Shown: in pieces, positions 9,506 through 18,519 of the stretch | How the letters are laid out: every line of letters begins with the position of its first letter | Position numbering within the stretch: position 1 is the first letter of the stretch | Source: Myxococcales bacterium | Lineage (GTDB): Bacteria > Myxococcota_A > UBA9160 > UBA4427 | Assembly (NCBI GenBank): GCA_022563535.1 | Contig: JADFNE010000009.1 | Coordinates: 1-64,000 of the forward strand | Direction of reading: 5' to 3' | Length of the DNA stretch: 64,000 bases | Program-made: the position numbers and the translations under genes | The notes under the pieces: model-generated | Told to the model about the DNA's origin: nothing | The model's input: the letters and a program-made list of their open reading frames with translations, nothing else | The model's database searches: none

Positions 9506-10821
9506 GACATCTCCCGCCCGAAATCCAACGAGAGCAAGCGCAAGCCCAGCCCATATAAAATCAAAGTGCCTCCCCCCTGCACGACCGGAAAATAGATTTC
9601 GTGGGGAAGCGGTGCGAGGGACACGGTGAGGGTCGCCATCAGGCCGAGCAGGGCCAGGCCCGGCAGGATGCGCTCGACCACCCATTGGCCCGCGCCCTCG
9701 GGCACACGTGCTATGCCGGTGCAAAGCGTTGAGAGCAGCAGGGGAACGGTCAATATGAAGTAGTGTTCCCAGACCAGGTTTGCGCTCAACAGGAATATGC
9801 TGCAGCCGATCCCCAGCCGCGTCACCTCGCGAATGGCCTGTTCTCTACTTTGCAGCGAAACATTCGCCACAGGATCGTCCCGTCGTATCCAGCTGGCGAA
9901 CACGACCGGCAGGCAGAGTGCGATGGCGAGGACCAGTGAGTAACCCGAAGCACCAGCTCCCGCGACAAACGGCAATGGTGCGTAGTTTCCCATTCCCACG
10001 GCGATGATTTCTGGTGGAATCCATTGAATGGCCTGGGCCCATCCGAGCCAGCATTCGACCGTACCGAAGAATGCGCTCGAACTCGCAAACGCAAGCGCGA
10101 CCCCAGTGGAGACTCCCGCTCCTTGATACAGCAGTGTTCGGAATTGTCGGGTGAGCAAAAGGTCTGCGAACAACAGCACGCTGACGAGCGCGATATTTGG
10201 TTTGAACATCGTCGCGCATCCGAGTAGAGCGCCGGCAAAAAACAACGACTTCGCACTTCCGACGTGGCGCTGGAGTGTCAGAACCAGGGCGAGCAAGCCC
10301 AATTGAACGTTGTTGACGTTCATGACTTGAGTTTCTGACTGAAAGGGAGCGAAGCGCAGGAGCAACGCGTTCAATATGATCAGGGTTGCGATCCAGGAGA
10401 TGCCCAGGAGTCGCGAGATCCCGACAACCCCCGCAACAAAACTCGACAGCGAAATGACGTGCCAGCGTCCGTAGTCGGTTTCGTAGTCGCCGCTTGCGAA
10501 CAAGTGAATCGCGGCGTAGAGAAATGGTGTCGAGTAGGTTTCGAGGACCGGTCGACCGGTGGCCACTACGAGCTGCCGCTTTGCATCTTCGTCGTGTGAT
10601 GCGCGCCCGAGAAACAATGCGCCAATGCGGGTGCGTTCTTCGTCCGTGTAGGGGTTGTGGACACCGTCGTGCTCAACCGCTTCACCCACCACCCAGAACT
10701 GGTAGTAGTCCATTCCCGCGAACGTCTGGCCGCGGGACCACGATTCGGCAATCGCGTAGCCGGACAACAGGACCAGCAAGACCACCGCGATGCGTCGAAT
10801 CTGATCTGTGGCGACTCGCAT
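9502..10821 (-). CDS. GT87-like (DUF2029) polyprenyl-phosphate mannosyltransferase-type membrane protein
   Basis: Inner-membrane protein of 439 residues with about ten hydrophobic segments. The first periplasmic loop has GMDYYQFWVVGEAV followed by NPYTDEE, the pattern of the DUF2029/GT87 family that includes mycobacterial PimE. In the middle there is GCATMFKPNIALV, another common family stretch. GT87 members add sugars from lipid-phosphate donors on the periplasmic side. GGGAG sits just ahead of the ATG at 10821. Seventy bases separate it from the upstream sulfatase-like gene, and its stop overlaps the next start as ATGA. Donor and acceptor are unknown. Confidence 0.68.
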   Translation of the reverse strand: MRVATDQIRRIAVVLLVLLSGYAIAESWSRGQTFAGMDYYQFWVVGEAVEHDGVHNPYTDEERTRIGALFLGRASHDEDAKRQLVVATGRPVLETYSTPFLYAAIHLFASGDYETDYGRWHVISLSSFVAGVVGISRLLGISWIATLIILNALLLRFAPFQSETQVMNVNNVQLGLLALVLTLQRHVGSAKSLFFAGALLGCATMFKPNIALVSVLLFADLLLTRQFRTLLYQGAGVSTGVALAFASSSAFFGTVECWLGWAQAIQWIPPEIIAVGMGNYAPLPFVAGAGASGYSLVLAIALCLPVVFASWIRRDDPVANVSLQSREQAIREVTRLGIGCSIFLLSANLVWEHYFILTVPLLLSTLCTGIARVPEGAGQWVVERILPGLALLGLMATLTVSLAPLPHEIYFPVVQGGGTLILYGLGLRLLSLDFGREMS

Positions 10822-10891
10822 GGGCTCCCGGGACTTGCTTTACAACTTCTCGAGGCTAGCTCGGATGCTAACTCGGTTCAGACGTTGCCGT

Positions 10892-12400
10892 TCATGGATC
10901 TCGTTTCGACTCTTTGTCTTTGTCTTTGTCATTGTTGTTGTCGTCGTCGTTGTCTGTGTCGCTGTCGAGGTAGCCGAGCGCTTTCATCTGGCGACGGGTT
11001 TCGGGGTCGAGTTTTCCTACCGGCGAGGGCGGAAGTGCCGACCGACCTGCAGTCCAGCGCTCGAGTGCTTCTGACATGGTTTTCAAAACCTCGGGTTGCC
11101 CGTTACTCAGGTCGTGAGTCTCTCCCGGGTCGGATTTCAGATCGAAGAGCCCCGCGTCGAAATCGCCCGGCTTTGAAGACAGAATGAGCTTGTAATCACC
11201 CGAATAGATCGCCCGCAGTTCCCGCTGAAAACGTTCTCCCTTCCACTGCACGTTTCCAGCGCTGCGATAGAGCTCGGTGATCGCGGGATGTGTCAATGCG
11301 TTCAAGGCTTGACCCTCGATCGCGTGCGGCAGCGATATCCCGATCGCCTCGAGGAGCGTCGGCATGATGTCCACGGATTGCGCTCGAATCTCGCGGTCGA
11401 CTTCCAGCGCAACACCCGCCGGGGGCTTGATGATCAGGACACCGCGCACCACTCCCTCGTAGAGCGAAAAGCCGTGACCCTCGAGATCGTGTTCGCCAAA
11501 GTGTTCGCCGTGATCCGAGGTGACTACGATCCAGCTCGAGTCATAGTGATTGCGAGCCTTCAACTCATCGATCACCCGGCCAATCTGCCGATCCATGAAG
11601 AGGATCTCGGCGTCGTAGAGGGCAAGTTCTTTCGAACGAGCAAAATCTTTGGATGGCTTCAGGAACTGCTCCCAGCTGGATTCGTGGGGTTCGTAGGGAT
11701 CGTGAGGATCGAAGTAGTTCAAGAAGAGGAAGAACGGGTCGAGACCCGCATGATCGATGAAGCCGATGGCCAGGTCGCTCACCAGATTGCCGGGACGTCC
11801 GCTCAGCGAATCGAAAGCCGCGTCGTAGTGGTCGAACCCCTGATCGAGGCCAAAGACCGGCTTGAACCACGGTCCCGCGGCGACGGCATAGGTTAGGTAA
11901 CCCTCTGCTCGGAGAATCTCGGCGAGGGTGATGGCTTCGTCGGGCAATCGATTTACGCGAAAAGCGTCGAAGCTTTGGGGTGCGCCGTCGGCGTCACCGA
12001 GCCCAACATCACCCTGGTTGCTGTAGTGTGCCCCGTGGGTCGACGGATATAGGCCGGTAAAGAGTGAGGCGTGGGTCGGCAACGTCCAGGAGGACGTGGT
12101 CAAGAAGTTTTGCATCACCAGACCGTCTGCGGCCAAAGCCTCGAGGTTGGGAGATGTGGGCCTGTCGTAGCCGTAGAGCGAAAGGTGGTCCGGACGCGTG
12201 GTGTCGAGGCTGATCATCACGATGGAATTCATCGCCGTTTTTGGCGGAGTTGTTGGTGGCTTCGCAGATAGCTCGTGCGCCTCGTCCTTCGCACAATCCT
12301 CTGCACACGAAACACTCACCGCGATGCAAAGGGCGAGCAGAGGCGCAAGCAAGAGCCCGGGCCCAGCGCCTGCCCGCCAACGTCTTTCGCATCGCTTCAT
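10892..12400 (-). CDS. Secreted sulfatase-superfamily hydrolase with Thr at the nucleophile position
   Basis: Alkaline-phosphatase-fold sulfatase-like enzyme of 502 residues. The start has a basic stretch, a hydrophobic segment and then ...SVSC, so it is exported and may be a lipoprotein, though the lipobox is poor. Metal and substrate motifs seen: MISLDTTRPDHLSLYGY (about residue 65), TSSWTLPTHASLFTGLYPS, VTSDHGEHFGEHDLEGHG. In classic sulfatases the nucleophile is Cys/Ser in CxPxR, matured to formylglycine; here the aligned bases give T-L-P-T-H, so Thr stands at that place. A formylglycine sulfatase activity is therefore doubtful, and a phosphotransferase or phosphodiesterase-like role is possible. 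The C-terminus is a low-complexity Asp/Asn/Lys run. The ATG at 12400 overlaps the upstream stop as ATGA. Confidence 0.8.
   Translation of the reverse strand: MKRCERRWRAGAGPGLLLAPLLALCIAVSVSCAEDCAKDEAHELSAKPPTTPPKTAMNSIVMISLDTTRPDHLSLYGYDRPTSPNLEALAADGLVMQNFLTTSSWTLPTHASLFTGLYPSTHGAHYSNQGDVGLGDADGAPQSFDAFRVNRLPDEAITLAEILRAEGYLTYAVAAGPWFKPVFGLDQGFDHYDAAFDSLSGRPGNLVSDLAIGFIDHAGLDPFFLFLNYFDPHDPYEPHESSWEQFLKPSKDFARSKELALYDAEILFMDRQIGRVIDELKARNHYDSSWIVVTSDHGEHFGEHDLEGHGFSLYEGVVRGVLIIKPPAGVALEVDREIRAQSVDIMPTLLEAIGISLPHAIEGQALNALTHPAITELYRSAGNVQWKGERFQRELRAIYSGDYKLILSSKPGDFDAGLFDLKSDPGETHDLSNGQPEVLKTMSEALERWTAGRSALPPSPVGKLDPETRRQMKALGYLDSDTDNDDDNNNDKDKDKESKRDP
10911..10968. repeat. Short tandem repeat coding for the acidic Asp/Asn/Lys tail
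   Basis: Runs of tctttg and gtcgtc/gttgtt triplets and hexamers encode, on the minus strand, the tail DSDTDNDDDNNNDKDKDKE of the sulfatase-like protein. The composition differs sharply from the flanking coding sequence and looks like a product of replication slippage. Length variation between strains would be expected. Confidence 0.7.
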
Positions 12401-13704
12401 TCGACGTCGCCCGAGCTTGCTTCGAGTTCTTCACCGGATTCTTCGCCAGGTTTCAGCGCAGCGAGCAGACACATCAGCGGTTCGATTGGGACACGGTACC
12501 GCCCGTGGCCATGTACAGTGAGGTAGTAGGGTCCACCAAAAAGAAGGATCGCCGCGAGCAGGGCGCCGGTTCCAAATTTGCGCGCGCGGACGGCGCCTCG
12601 CAGCGCGAGTGCCGTGAGCGCGATCAACCCCAGCGAATAGAACCATGGGATGTGTCGATAGCCCGCCCACCACTCACCCACCCAAAAACCGCTGAAGCGC
12701 GTAAGCGAGTTGGCAATGAAACGCCCCGGTCGCGCGAAGATCTCGGCCAGTGCCCACTCGCGTGCCATGCGGTCGTAGTTCCGCTCACCGACGGCTGCGA
12801 ACTTTTCGCCCTGGGCTGCGTCGTGCCAGGGACTCGGGGCCAGACCGTGAAACGATTCAGCGTTGGCCCCGGGATAGTTTCCCACCCAAAGATTGACGCC
12901 GACGTTTCCCCGCAGCGGATTGATCGAACCAAACTGCTGAGCGTTGCGAATCGTCCAAGGGGTGACGACGATCGCAAAGCAGATCAGCGCCGCTGCGAAA
13001 GCCGTGCGCCGCTCCCCTTTCGGGTTCGTGAGAAACAGATGTGCAATTGTCACCGGCGCGATCGCGATTGCAGCGCCGTCGGCCATCAAAGCGAGAGCGA
13101 AGGTTGCACCTGCCAAGCCCCCCGCCCCGCGCGCCCGATACATCGGGACCAGCAGCGTATAAAAGTGCAGCAGCAACAAGAAAGCGAAGAGTTGCGAGGG
13201 CCAGGCCCAGGCGAGGAATTGCCAACCGTTGGGATTGACGAGAAAAATTCCAGCCGCCACAAACCCCACTGAGCGGCCGCCAAAGCGCACACCCAAGAGA
13301 TAAAGCAGCCCCGCACTCGCGGCTTGAAATAAACAGTTGACGACCAACATCGCCTTGGCCGCCGCGAGTGTGTAGGCGCCGAAGAGCTTGAAGATGGCTG
13401 CCAGCAGCAGGGGATAGAGGGGCGAGACCCAGGCGGTGGGTAAGAAGACCTCGCCATCGGGCGAAACCGAGAAGCCGTGTCCGGCCGCGATGTTCCCGGC
13501 GATGTGACCTACTTCGAAGCCGAAGGCGAACCCGTTGCCCGCCATGGCCTCGAGGTCGAACCAGGCCCCACCGAGTCCCAGCTTGACCGCGAAGACCAAC
13601 GCGACCACACCGAGGGCGCGCTGTACTTCACTCGCGGGCAGCGTCGCGGACAGTCGCGCAGCGGCCGGTGCCCAGCGCCACTCTACGCGCGCTAGCGGTT
13701 GCAC
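12397..13704 (-). CDS. GT39-family membrane glycosyltransferase
   Basis: Polytopic protein of 435 residues. After the first hydrophobic segment the loop reads FGFEVGHIAGNIAAGHGFS, followed by FLPTAWVSPLYPLLLA, a pattern seen in many bacterial GT39 (PMT_2) proteins; the late RYRVPIEPLMCLLAA stretch is also typical. Start is GTG at 13704, with a strong GGGGGGAAGG about five bases upstream. The 123 bases up to the preceding gene include an AT-rich stretch (13775-13815) that could hold a promoter, but no clear -35/-10 pair was found. Its stop overlaps the ATG of the sulfatase-like gene. Confidence 0.75.
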   Translation of the reverse strand: MQPLARVEWRWAPAAARLSATLPASEVQRALGVVALVFAVKLGLGGAWFDLEAMAGNGFAFGFEVGHIAGNIAAGHGFSVSPDGEVFLPTAWVSPLYPLLLAAIFKLFGAYTLAAAKAMLVVNCLFQAASAGLLYLLGVRFGGRSVGFVAAGIFLVNPNGWQFLAWAWPSQLFAFLLLLHFYTLLVPMYRARGAGGLAGATFALALMADGAAIAIAPVTIAHLFLTNPKGERRTAFAAALICFAIVVTPWTIRNAQQFGSINPLRGNVGVNLWVGNYPGANAESFHGLAPSPWHDAAQGEKFAAVGERNYDRMAREWALAEIFARPGRFIANSLTRFSGFWVGEWWAGYRHIPWFYSLGLIALTALALRGAVRARKFGTGALLAAILLFGGPYYLTVHGHGRYRVPIEPLMCLLAALKPGEESGEELEASSGDVE

Positions 13705-13827
13705 CGAGCCTTCCCCCCAGCGCCAAACTCTCGACTCATCGCAACTGGCATTTCCCGAGTCTAACTCGATTCGAGACCGTAAATACCTGTATCTAAACGT
13801 ATTTGAAGAAAATTTTCGAGCAAAGGA

Positions 13828-15834
13828 TCAGCCCAGGTAGGTCCACACGATGACCGCGACTGCGGTCCCGAGCCAGCCGTGAAAAATTACGCGCAGCGGC
13901 GCCATGCGAGGGGATTGCAGCGCGCGGTCCACCACCGAGATACCGCTGGCCGCTGCGATCGAGAGTGGCAGGATTGCAGCCAGTACGTAGAAGGCCTTGG
14001 CCTGTGCGTAGTAGGGAACGCGAAACGTCACGATGAAAAGTGAAAACAACAAGACGAACATGACGACGAACATGAACGAAGCGGCGATCCTCGCATGCAA
14101 TGAGTCCGCGCGAAAAGCGCGCTCCAATAGCCGACCCGAACCGATTGCCAGCAAGAAGCTGAGGGGCAGTGCGGTCCAGTAGCCCAGGGTCATGAAGTCG
14201 TAGTTCCAGTACGGGTGACGTGTGTCGACGTGCACCATTCCCGCCAGCAGACCGTCGCCCCAGAAAGTCGAATAGATCCCGTCCCAAAATGAATAGAAGC
14301 CCGCAAAGAAGGGATGCCGGAGCGACTCGCCGAAGCTCGAGTAATAAGACGCGGTGTGAAAGCCCGGGTACTCCCACCAACTCGATGTGCCGGGAAGGTT
14401 GACGTTCCAGATCACCCACTCGCCGTACGCCAAATAGTTGCGGAGATAGAACCATCCGCCTACGAGCGCAGTCGCGGCCAGGATGCCCGCGAAGGCCGCG
14501 CCGCCCCGCCGCGCCGCGGTCGTTCGATCATCACCGTCGAGCAGGCCGATCTTGCTGCCGATGACTGCGGCAAATACCGGCACCAGGATGAGCCCTGAAA
14601 ACTTCGTCGCGATCGCGAACCCCAGCGCTCCTCCAACTGCCAGCCATTGGCGTGTCGAAGTCTTCTCCGCAAGCAGTGCGTTCAAGGCGAGTAGCGTCGC
14701 GAAACTGCTCCACGCCACGAGCAGTGATTCGTTCGAGACATAGGCCGACACGTAGAGGTTCATCGGCAGCAGACCCGCGAAGCCAACCGCGAGAGCCGTC
14801 TTCACCGGGTCGTTGTCAAAGAAACGCCGGGCGCAGAAGTAGGCAACCCAGACCGTCGTCAAGCCACTGCCAAAGCAGACGATGCGGTACACCACCTGCC
14901 CCGTGGCAGACTCTCGTGTTACGTCGCCGGCCAGTACGAGTGCTGCGGTCAAGAGATAGAAAAGAGGGGGGTGATAGGTAGACCAACCCTGGGTCGCATC
15001 GGGGAGACTTCGGTTTTCGATCAGGTAGTCGAGATACTGGAGATGGGCGGGGATATCGAAACCCATCATGACCGGAAGCTGTGAGATCTTGAGGACGAAG
15101 ACCGCGATCCAATAACAAGTGACGCCGCCGAGCACGGCCTTGGGTAGCCAGGCGAAATTCGCGTCGACGCTTCGATTGCGTGCTGCAGTCGAGACCCCGG
15201 CGAACAGCAGGAACAGGATTCCCAAAACCAGGGCGTGTCGGCCGAAGACCTCGCCAGGGCGGGGCATGATGAGAGAATCTGCGAAGAGTTGATTGTCCCG
15301 AGCGGGCGCCGCCTGGGCGACTGCGATCCCCTGAGCGCTGACTTCCCAACGGGTGTCGGTTTCGACTTCGATTCCTTTCCCCCGAATGGCGAGTTGCAAC
15401 AGTGCGGGACCGCTCGGGTTGCGTACCTGGACTCGAATTTCGTTCGCCCCCGAACGCAGCTGTTCCGTGACATCGACCGCTAGCGTGTCCTGCCACGAAT
15501 CGAGGGGTTCGTCCCAGAACAGGCGAGTGCCGTTCAGCTTGAGCTCGAGGGAGCGCAGGCCTCGGGCAGTCAGCATCGCCGGGCCGAAACCCTGATCGAC
15601 CTCGAATCGCCGGGTGAACGTCGTTGCGGGGGCATTTTCTCGAAGAACCGGAATGGCATCGCTCGAAGGCACGATGGGATAACCGATCCAATTCGCCCCG
15701 TTGCCTCGGGTCAGAAACGATGCATCATCCGACCAATAGACTTCATGCAAGAGTGCTGCACTGCAGATCAAAAGCAGGGCTACGAGGGATGCGATCTGGA
15801 GTCGGGTGAGGGTGGATCCCCGAATGGCCGCCAT
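13828..15834 (-). CDS. Large GT-C glycosyltransferase with a periplasmic beta-rich N-terminal domain
   Basis: Protein of 668 residues. One membrane segment near the start is followed by about 150 residues of soluble sequence resembling a galactose-binding-like jelly roll (RSLELKLNGTRLFWDEPLD, ANEIRVQVRNPSGPALLQLAI). About ten further hydrophobic segments follow. Between them is GFDIPAHLQYLDYLIENR...TYHPPLFYLL, the GT39-type loop with Asp and the conserved HPPL. The added domain might bind the acceptor glycan, which is inference. ATG at 15834 has AGAGGG upstream. It is the first gene of the leftward run of six. Confidence 0.7.
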   Translation of the reverse strand: MAAIRGSTLTRLQIASLVALLLICSAALLHEVYWSDDASFLTRGNGANWIGYPIVPSSDAIPVLRENAPATTFTRRFEVDQGFGPAMLTARGLRSLELKLNGTRLFWDEPLDSWQDTLAVDVTEQLRSGANEIRVQVRNPSGPALLQLAIRGKGIEVETDTRWEVSAQGIAVAQAAPARDNQLFADSLIMPRPGEVFGRHALVLGILFLLFAGVSTAARNRSVDANFAWLPKAVLGGVTCYWIAVFVLKISQLPVMMGFDIPAHLQYLDYLIENRSLPDATQGWSTYHPPLFYLLTAALVLAGDVTRESATGQVVYRIVCFGSGLTTVWVAYFCARRFFDNDPVKTALAVGFAGLLPMNLYVSAYVSNESLLVAWSSFATLLALNALLAEKTSTRQWLAVGGALGFAIATKFSGLILVPVFAAVIGSKIGLLDGDDRTTAARRGGAAFAGILAATALVGGWFYLRNYLAYGEWVIWNVNLPGTSSWWEYPGFHTASYYSSFGESLRHPFFAGFYSFWDGIYSTFWGDGLLAGMVHVDTRHPYWNYDFMTLGYWTALPLSFLLAIGSGRLLERAFRADSLHARIAASFMFVVMFVLLFSLFIVTFRVPYYAQAKAFYVLAAILPLSIAAASGISVVDRALQSPRMAPLRVIFHGWLGTAVAVIVWTYLG

Positions 15835-15848
15835 CCCTGACCCTCTTC

Positions 15849-15872
15849 CTTCGATTGGTACTTCGATTGGTA
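15849..15872. repeat. Two perfect 12-bp tandem copies in a divergent promoter region
   Basis: CTTCGATTGGTA occurs twice in direct succession, followed by GATTGACGATCG-like sequence. It sits in the 157 bases between the leftward GT-C gene (start 15834) and the rightward gene (start 15992), so it could belong to a shared control region. No -35/-10 pair was convincing. Confidence 0.6.
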
Positions 15873-15991
15873 GTTGACGAACGACGATTGACGATCGAAT
15901 CCGCCACTTGATTTGGGCGTCGAGTCGACTTGCGCGCCACCGCCCGACCCGATTCAGTATAGTGGGAAGTGATCAGGAGGCGAGTTCCTCG

Positions 15992-17623
15992 GTGCCCACA
16001 ACCGGTGAAGAGTCCGAAACGGCGCGGGAGCATTCAAAGCCGTGGGTTTGGCCCATGGGACCGCCATTGTTCCTGGCCCTGGTCTCATTGGGCGTATTTG
16101 TTTGGATCACCGTCCAACGCGCGCAGCATCCCTTTGAACTCGAGTGGATGGAGGGCGGCTCCCTTCAGCACTTGACGCGGATCCTCACAGGCCAGGCACT
16201 CTACGCCGCGCCCTCGATCGATTTCGTTCCCTTTCCCTACCCACCGCTCTATTACTACGCGGCGATTCCCGTGACGAGCCTGGTCGGAGTCAACTTGCTG
16301 TCGCTTCGCATCGTGTCGTTGCTGGCCACGTTCACAACGGCGGCACTCCTTTGCGGACTGGTGCGGCACGAAACCCGGCGCTGGGAAATCGGCGTGATCT
16401 GCGCAGGCTTGTTCCTCGCGACTTATCGCGCAAGCGGTGCGTACATGGACGTGGGTCGAATCGACTCCCTGTTCGTCGCCCTGGTCGTGGGAGGCGTATA
16501 CCTCCTTCGGGTTCGGGACGATCTGGTGGGTGTGGCGCTCGCCGGGGTGCTGGCCTTCCTCGCCAGCATGACCAAGCAGACGGGCCTCGCGTTGTTCGCG
16601 CCCTTGGTGTTTTGGTGTTTGTATCGCGACTGGATCGCCGTTGATGTCGCCGCCGGACGCTATCGACGCTCGATCGCGTTTGTCGCAACGATATTGGGAC
16701 TGGTGACAGTCGCCTCGATCCTGCTCAGCCGAGGAGAGAATTCCCATTTCTTTTTCTATCTGCTTGGCGCGCAGAGTGGACACGAAATCCGCTGGTCGCT
16801 GCTGCCGTACTTTTTCTGGAAGGATCTCTTCATGGCACTTCCCCTTGCCGTGCTCGCGGTGTTTGCCGTGCTCGCGGGGTCGAGGTTTGGGTCGGGGTCA
16901 TGGACGATCAAGCGATCCGAAGACAAGCTCGGCATGTTGTTCTATCTCGCATACTTCGCCGGGACGGTCATCGCCTGGATCGTTCCGCGCATCAAGGTCG
17001 GTGGCGCGATGAACAACCTGATCCCGCTGCACGCATGTCTGGTGCTGATGCTGGGGGTTGCCCTTGGCATGCTGCTGGATCGGGAACGACAAAGTCGTGG
17101 AGTCGCGACACTCCTGTCGGCCCTTCTAGTGTGCCAGTTCGCATGGCTCGGATTCGATCCGCACATTGCGCTGCCCAAGCCTGGCGATGTCGTTGCCGGA
17201 AAACGTCTGGTCGAGCAGTTGTCGACGGCTGAAGGCGAAGTATTGATCCCCGCCCATGGCTACCTCGCTGGGCTTGCGGGCAAGCGTCTCTTCGCGCATC
17301 AAATGCCGGTAGATGATCTCGCGAACAGCGGCCTGCCAGACGCCGAAGCGCTTCGCGAAGAGTTCAGCAATGCCATTGCCAATCGGCGATTCGGAATCAT
17401 CATCGATTCGACGAGTCGTTTCTTGGAACAGTATCCCGACGATCATGTTCTCGAAGAGAATTACCGGATCGCGGGGCCCGTCTTCGGGAACATCGGCAAG
17501 CTCGTGCCTAGATCGGGTTGGCAAGTGGGGCCGGGTGTCGTTTGGGTGCCGCGGGAAAAGAGCCCTCAGCGGGAAGAGAGCCTTCAGCGGGAAGAGAGCC
17601 CTCAGCCGATTTTAGACCAGTAG
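15992..17623 (+). CDS. Polytopic GT-C-like glycosyltransferase with a repeat tail
   Basis: Membrane protein of 543 residues. A cytosolic start of about 25 residues is followed by a first helix and the loop HPFELEWMEGGSLQHLTRIL, then FPYPPLYYYAA, a hallmark of a GT39-like subgroup found in many environmental bacteria. About ten hydrophobic segments and a C-terminal soluble domain of about 130 residues follow. I chose GTG at 15992 because AGGAGG lies at 15975-15980; the open frame extends to an ATG at 15908 without a ribosome site. The protein ends in imperfect repeats of PQREES/LQREES. It runs convergent with the next gene and overlaps it by 22 bases. Confidence 0.66.
   Translation: MPTTGEESETAREHSKPWVWPMGPPLFLALVSLGVFVWITVQRAQHPFELEWMEGGSLQHLTRILTGQALYAAPSIDFVPFPYPPLYYYAAIPVTSLVGVNLLSLRIVSLLATFTTAALLCGLVRHETRRWEIGVICAGLFLATYRASGAYMDVGRIDSLFVALVVGGVYLLRVRDDLVGVALAGVLAFLASMTKQTGLALFAPLVFWCLYRDWIAVDVAAGRYRRSIAFVATILGLVTVASILLSRGENSHFFFYLLGAQSGHEIRWSLLPYFFWKDLFMALPLAVLAVFAVLAGSRFGSGSWTIKRSEDKLGMLFYLAYFAGTVIAWIVPRIKVGGAMNNLIPLHACLVLMLGVALGMLLDRERQSRGVATLLSALLVCQFAWLGFDPHIALPKPGDVVAGKRLVEQLSTAEGEVLIPAHGYLAGLAGKRLFAHQMPVDDLANSGLPDAEALREEFSNAIANRRFGIIIDSTSRFLEQYPDDHVLEENYRIAGPVFGNIGKLVPRSGWQVGPGVVWVPREKSPQREESLQREESPQPILDQ
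17551..17610. repeat. 18-bp tandem repeat at a gene 3' end
   Basis: The unit AGCCCTCAGCGGGAAGAG is present in about two and a half near-identical copies (17561-17578, 17579-17596 and a partial copy). It encodes the QREES repeats at the C-terminus of the GT-C protein and reaches into the overlap with the convergent glycosyltransferase gene. Slippage is the likely origin. Confidence 0.7.
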
Positions 17624-18498
17624 CGCAGGGCTTCGATCGCGGTGCTCGGTCGCAGCTGCAATATTGCGCGCAGGGTTCGATATAAAAGATGAAGCTTGAT
17701 GATGCGCTTGCGGCTCGAAACCTTTTCGGCGCGCACCCATCCCAGTTCACGCGCCCGGTCGGCGATGCGATTGAATACCAGCACCTCTTCGTCGAACCGC
17801 AGCATGCTCTCGGACTGTCGGGTCGTTGCACTGCCCGGGTGACGCCGATACGCATACCCTCGCTCGGGCGAACCCACCAGGGTATGTCCGTCCATCAATA
17901 GACCGACGACAAAGACGAGGTCCTGCACTTGTTTGAATGCCGGGTCGAAGCGCCGGTCTGCGATCCGCGACTTCCGGTAGCACAGGGTCGGGGTCATGAT
18001 GAAGTAACCCGCCATCAGGCTCGCAACTGCATCCTCGCCGTGCAGCACCAGTTCGTCGCCCGACGATCCTGGAATCAGGAAACCCTTCACCGCGTCGGCC
18101 ATGGAAAAAACCTTCGATCCGTCGTAGTTCACGATCTCGGTCTGACAGAAGAAGGCGCTGGCATCCTGGTGTTTGTTCGCGAGGGAGAGCATCAGGTCGA
18201 CGTAGCCCGGGGTCAGCGCGTCGTCTGCGTGGAGCAAGGTCACGAGATCACTCTGGCTGTGATCGAGACATCGATTCCAAGTCTCGACCATGCCGAGGTT
18301 TCCGGAGTTCTCGAGGTAGCCAATCCGAGGGTCGCCGTACGCCTTCAGCAGTTTCTCTAGCGAGAGATCGAGTCCCGAGTCGTCGCATACAAACAACTGC
18401 CAAGAAGAATTTCGCTGGGCCAGGACACTGTCGACCGCAATGCGCAGCAGGTTCGTGTCACGGTAGAACGGGATGGCGAAGGTAATTTCGGCCGTCAT
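17602..18498 (-). CDS. Family 2 glycosyltransferase
   Basis: Soluble GT-A-fold enzyme of 298 residues that would transfer a sugar from a nucleotide-sugar donor. Visible: TFAIPFYRDTNLLRIAVDSVLAQ at the start, VCDDSG (nucleotide-binding Asp), NLGMVETWNRCL and LLHADDALTPGY (the DXD-type metal site, about residue 90). No membrane segments. It is the last gene of a leftward set with the flippase-like protein and the lipid-linked-sugar GT2. Its C-terminal codons overlap the convergent gene by 22 bases. Donor and acceptor unknown. Confidence 0.82.
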   Translation of the reverse strand: MTAEITFAIPFYRDTNLLRIAVDSVLAQRNSSWQLFVCDDSGLDLSLEKLLKAYGDPRIGYLENSGNLGMVETWNRCLDHSQSDLVTLLHADDALTPGYVDLMLSLANKHQDASAFFCQTEIVNYDGSKVFSMADAVKGFLIPGSSGDELVLHGEDAVASLMAGYFIMTPTLCYRKSRIADRRFDPAFKQVQDLVFVVGLLMDGHTLVGSPERGYAYRRHPGSATTRQSESMLRFDEEVLVFNRIADRARELGWVRAEKVSSRKRIIKLHLLYRTLRAILQLRPSTAIEALRYWSKIG

Positions 18499-18519
18499 CC
18501 GGAGAAGCCTTGGATGGTC

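Noticed and set aside
9506-9724. N-terminal extension of the small membrane protein gene
   Set aside because: Overlaps the upstream GT87 gene and has Arg/Pro-rich, non-coding character; the ATG at 9505 is in the operon-typical ATGA overlap.
12241-13272. 343-residue rightward open frame
   Set aside because: Antisense to a GT39 gene and a sulfatase-like gene; charged low-information sequence only.
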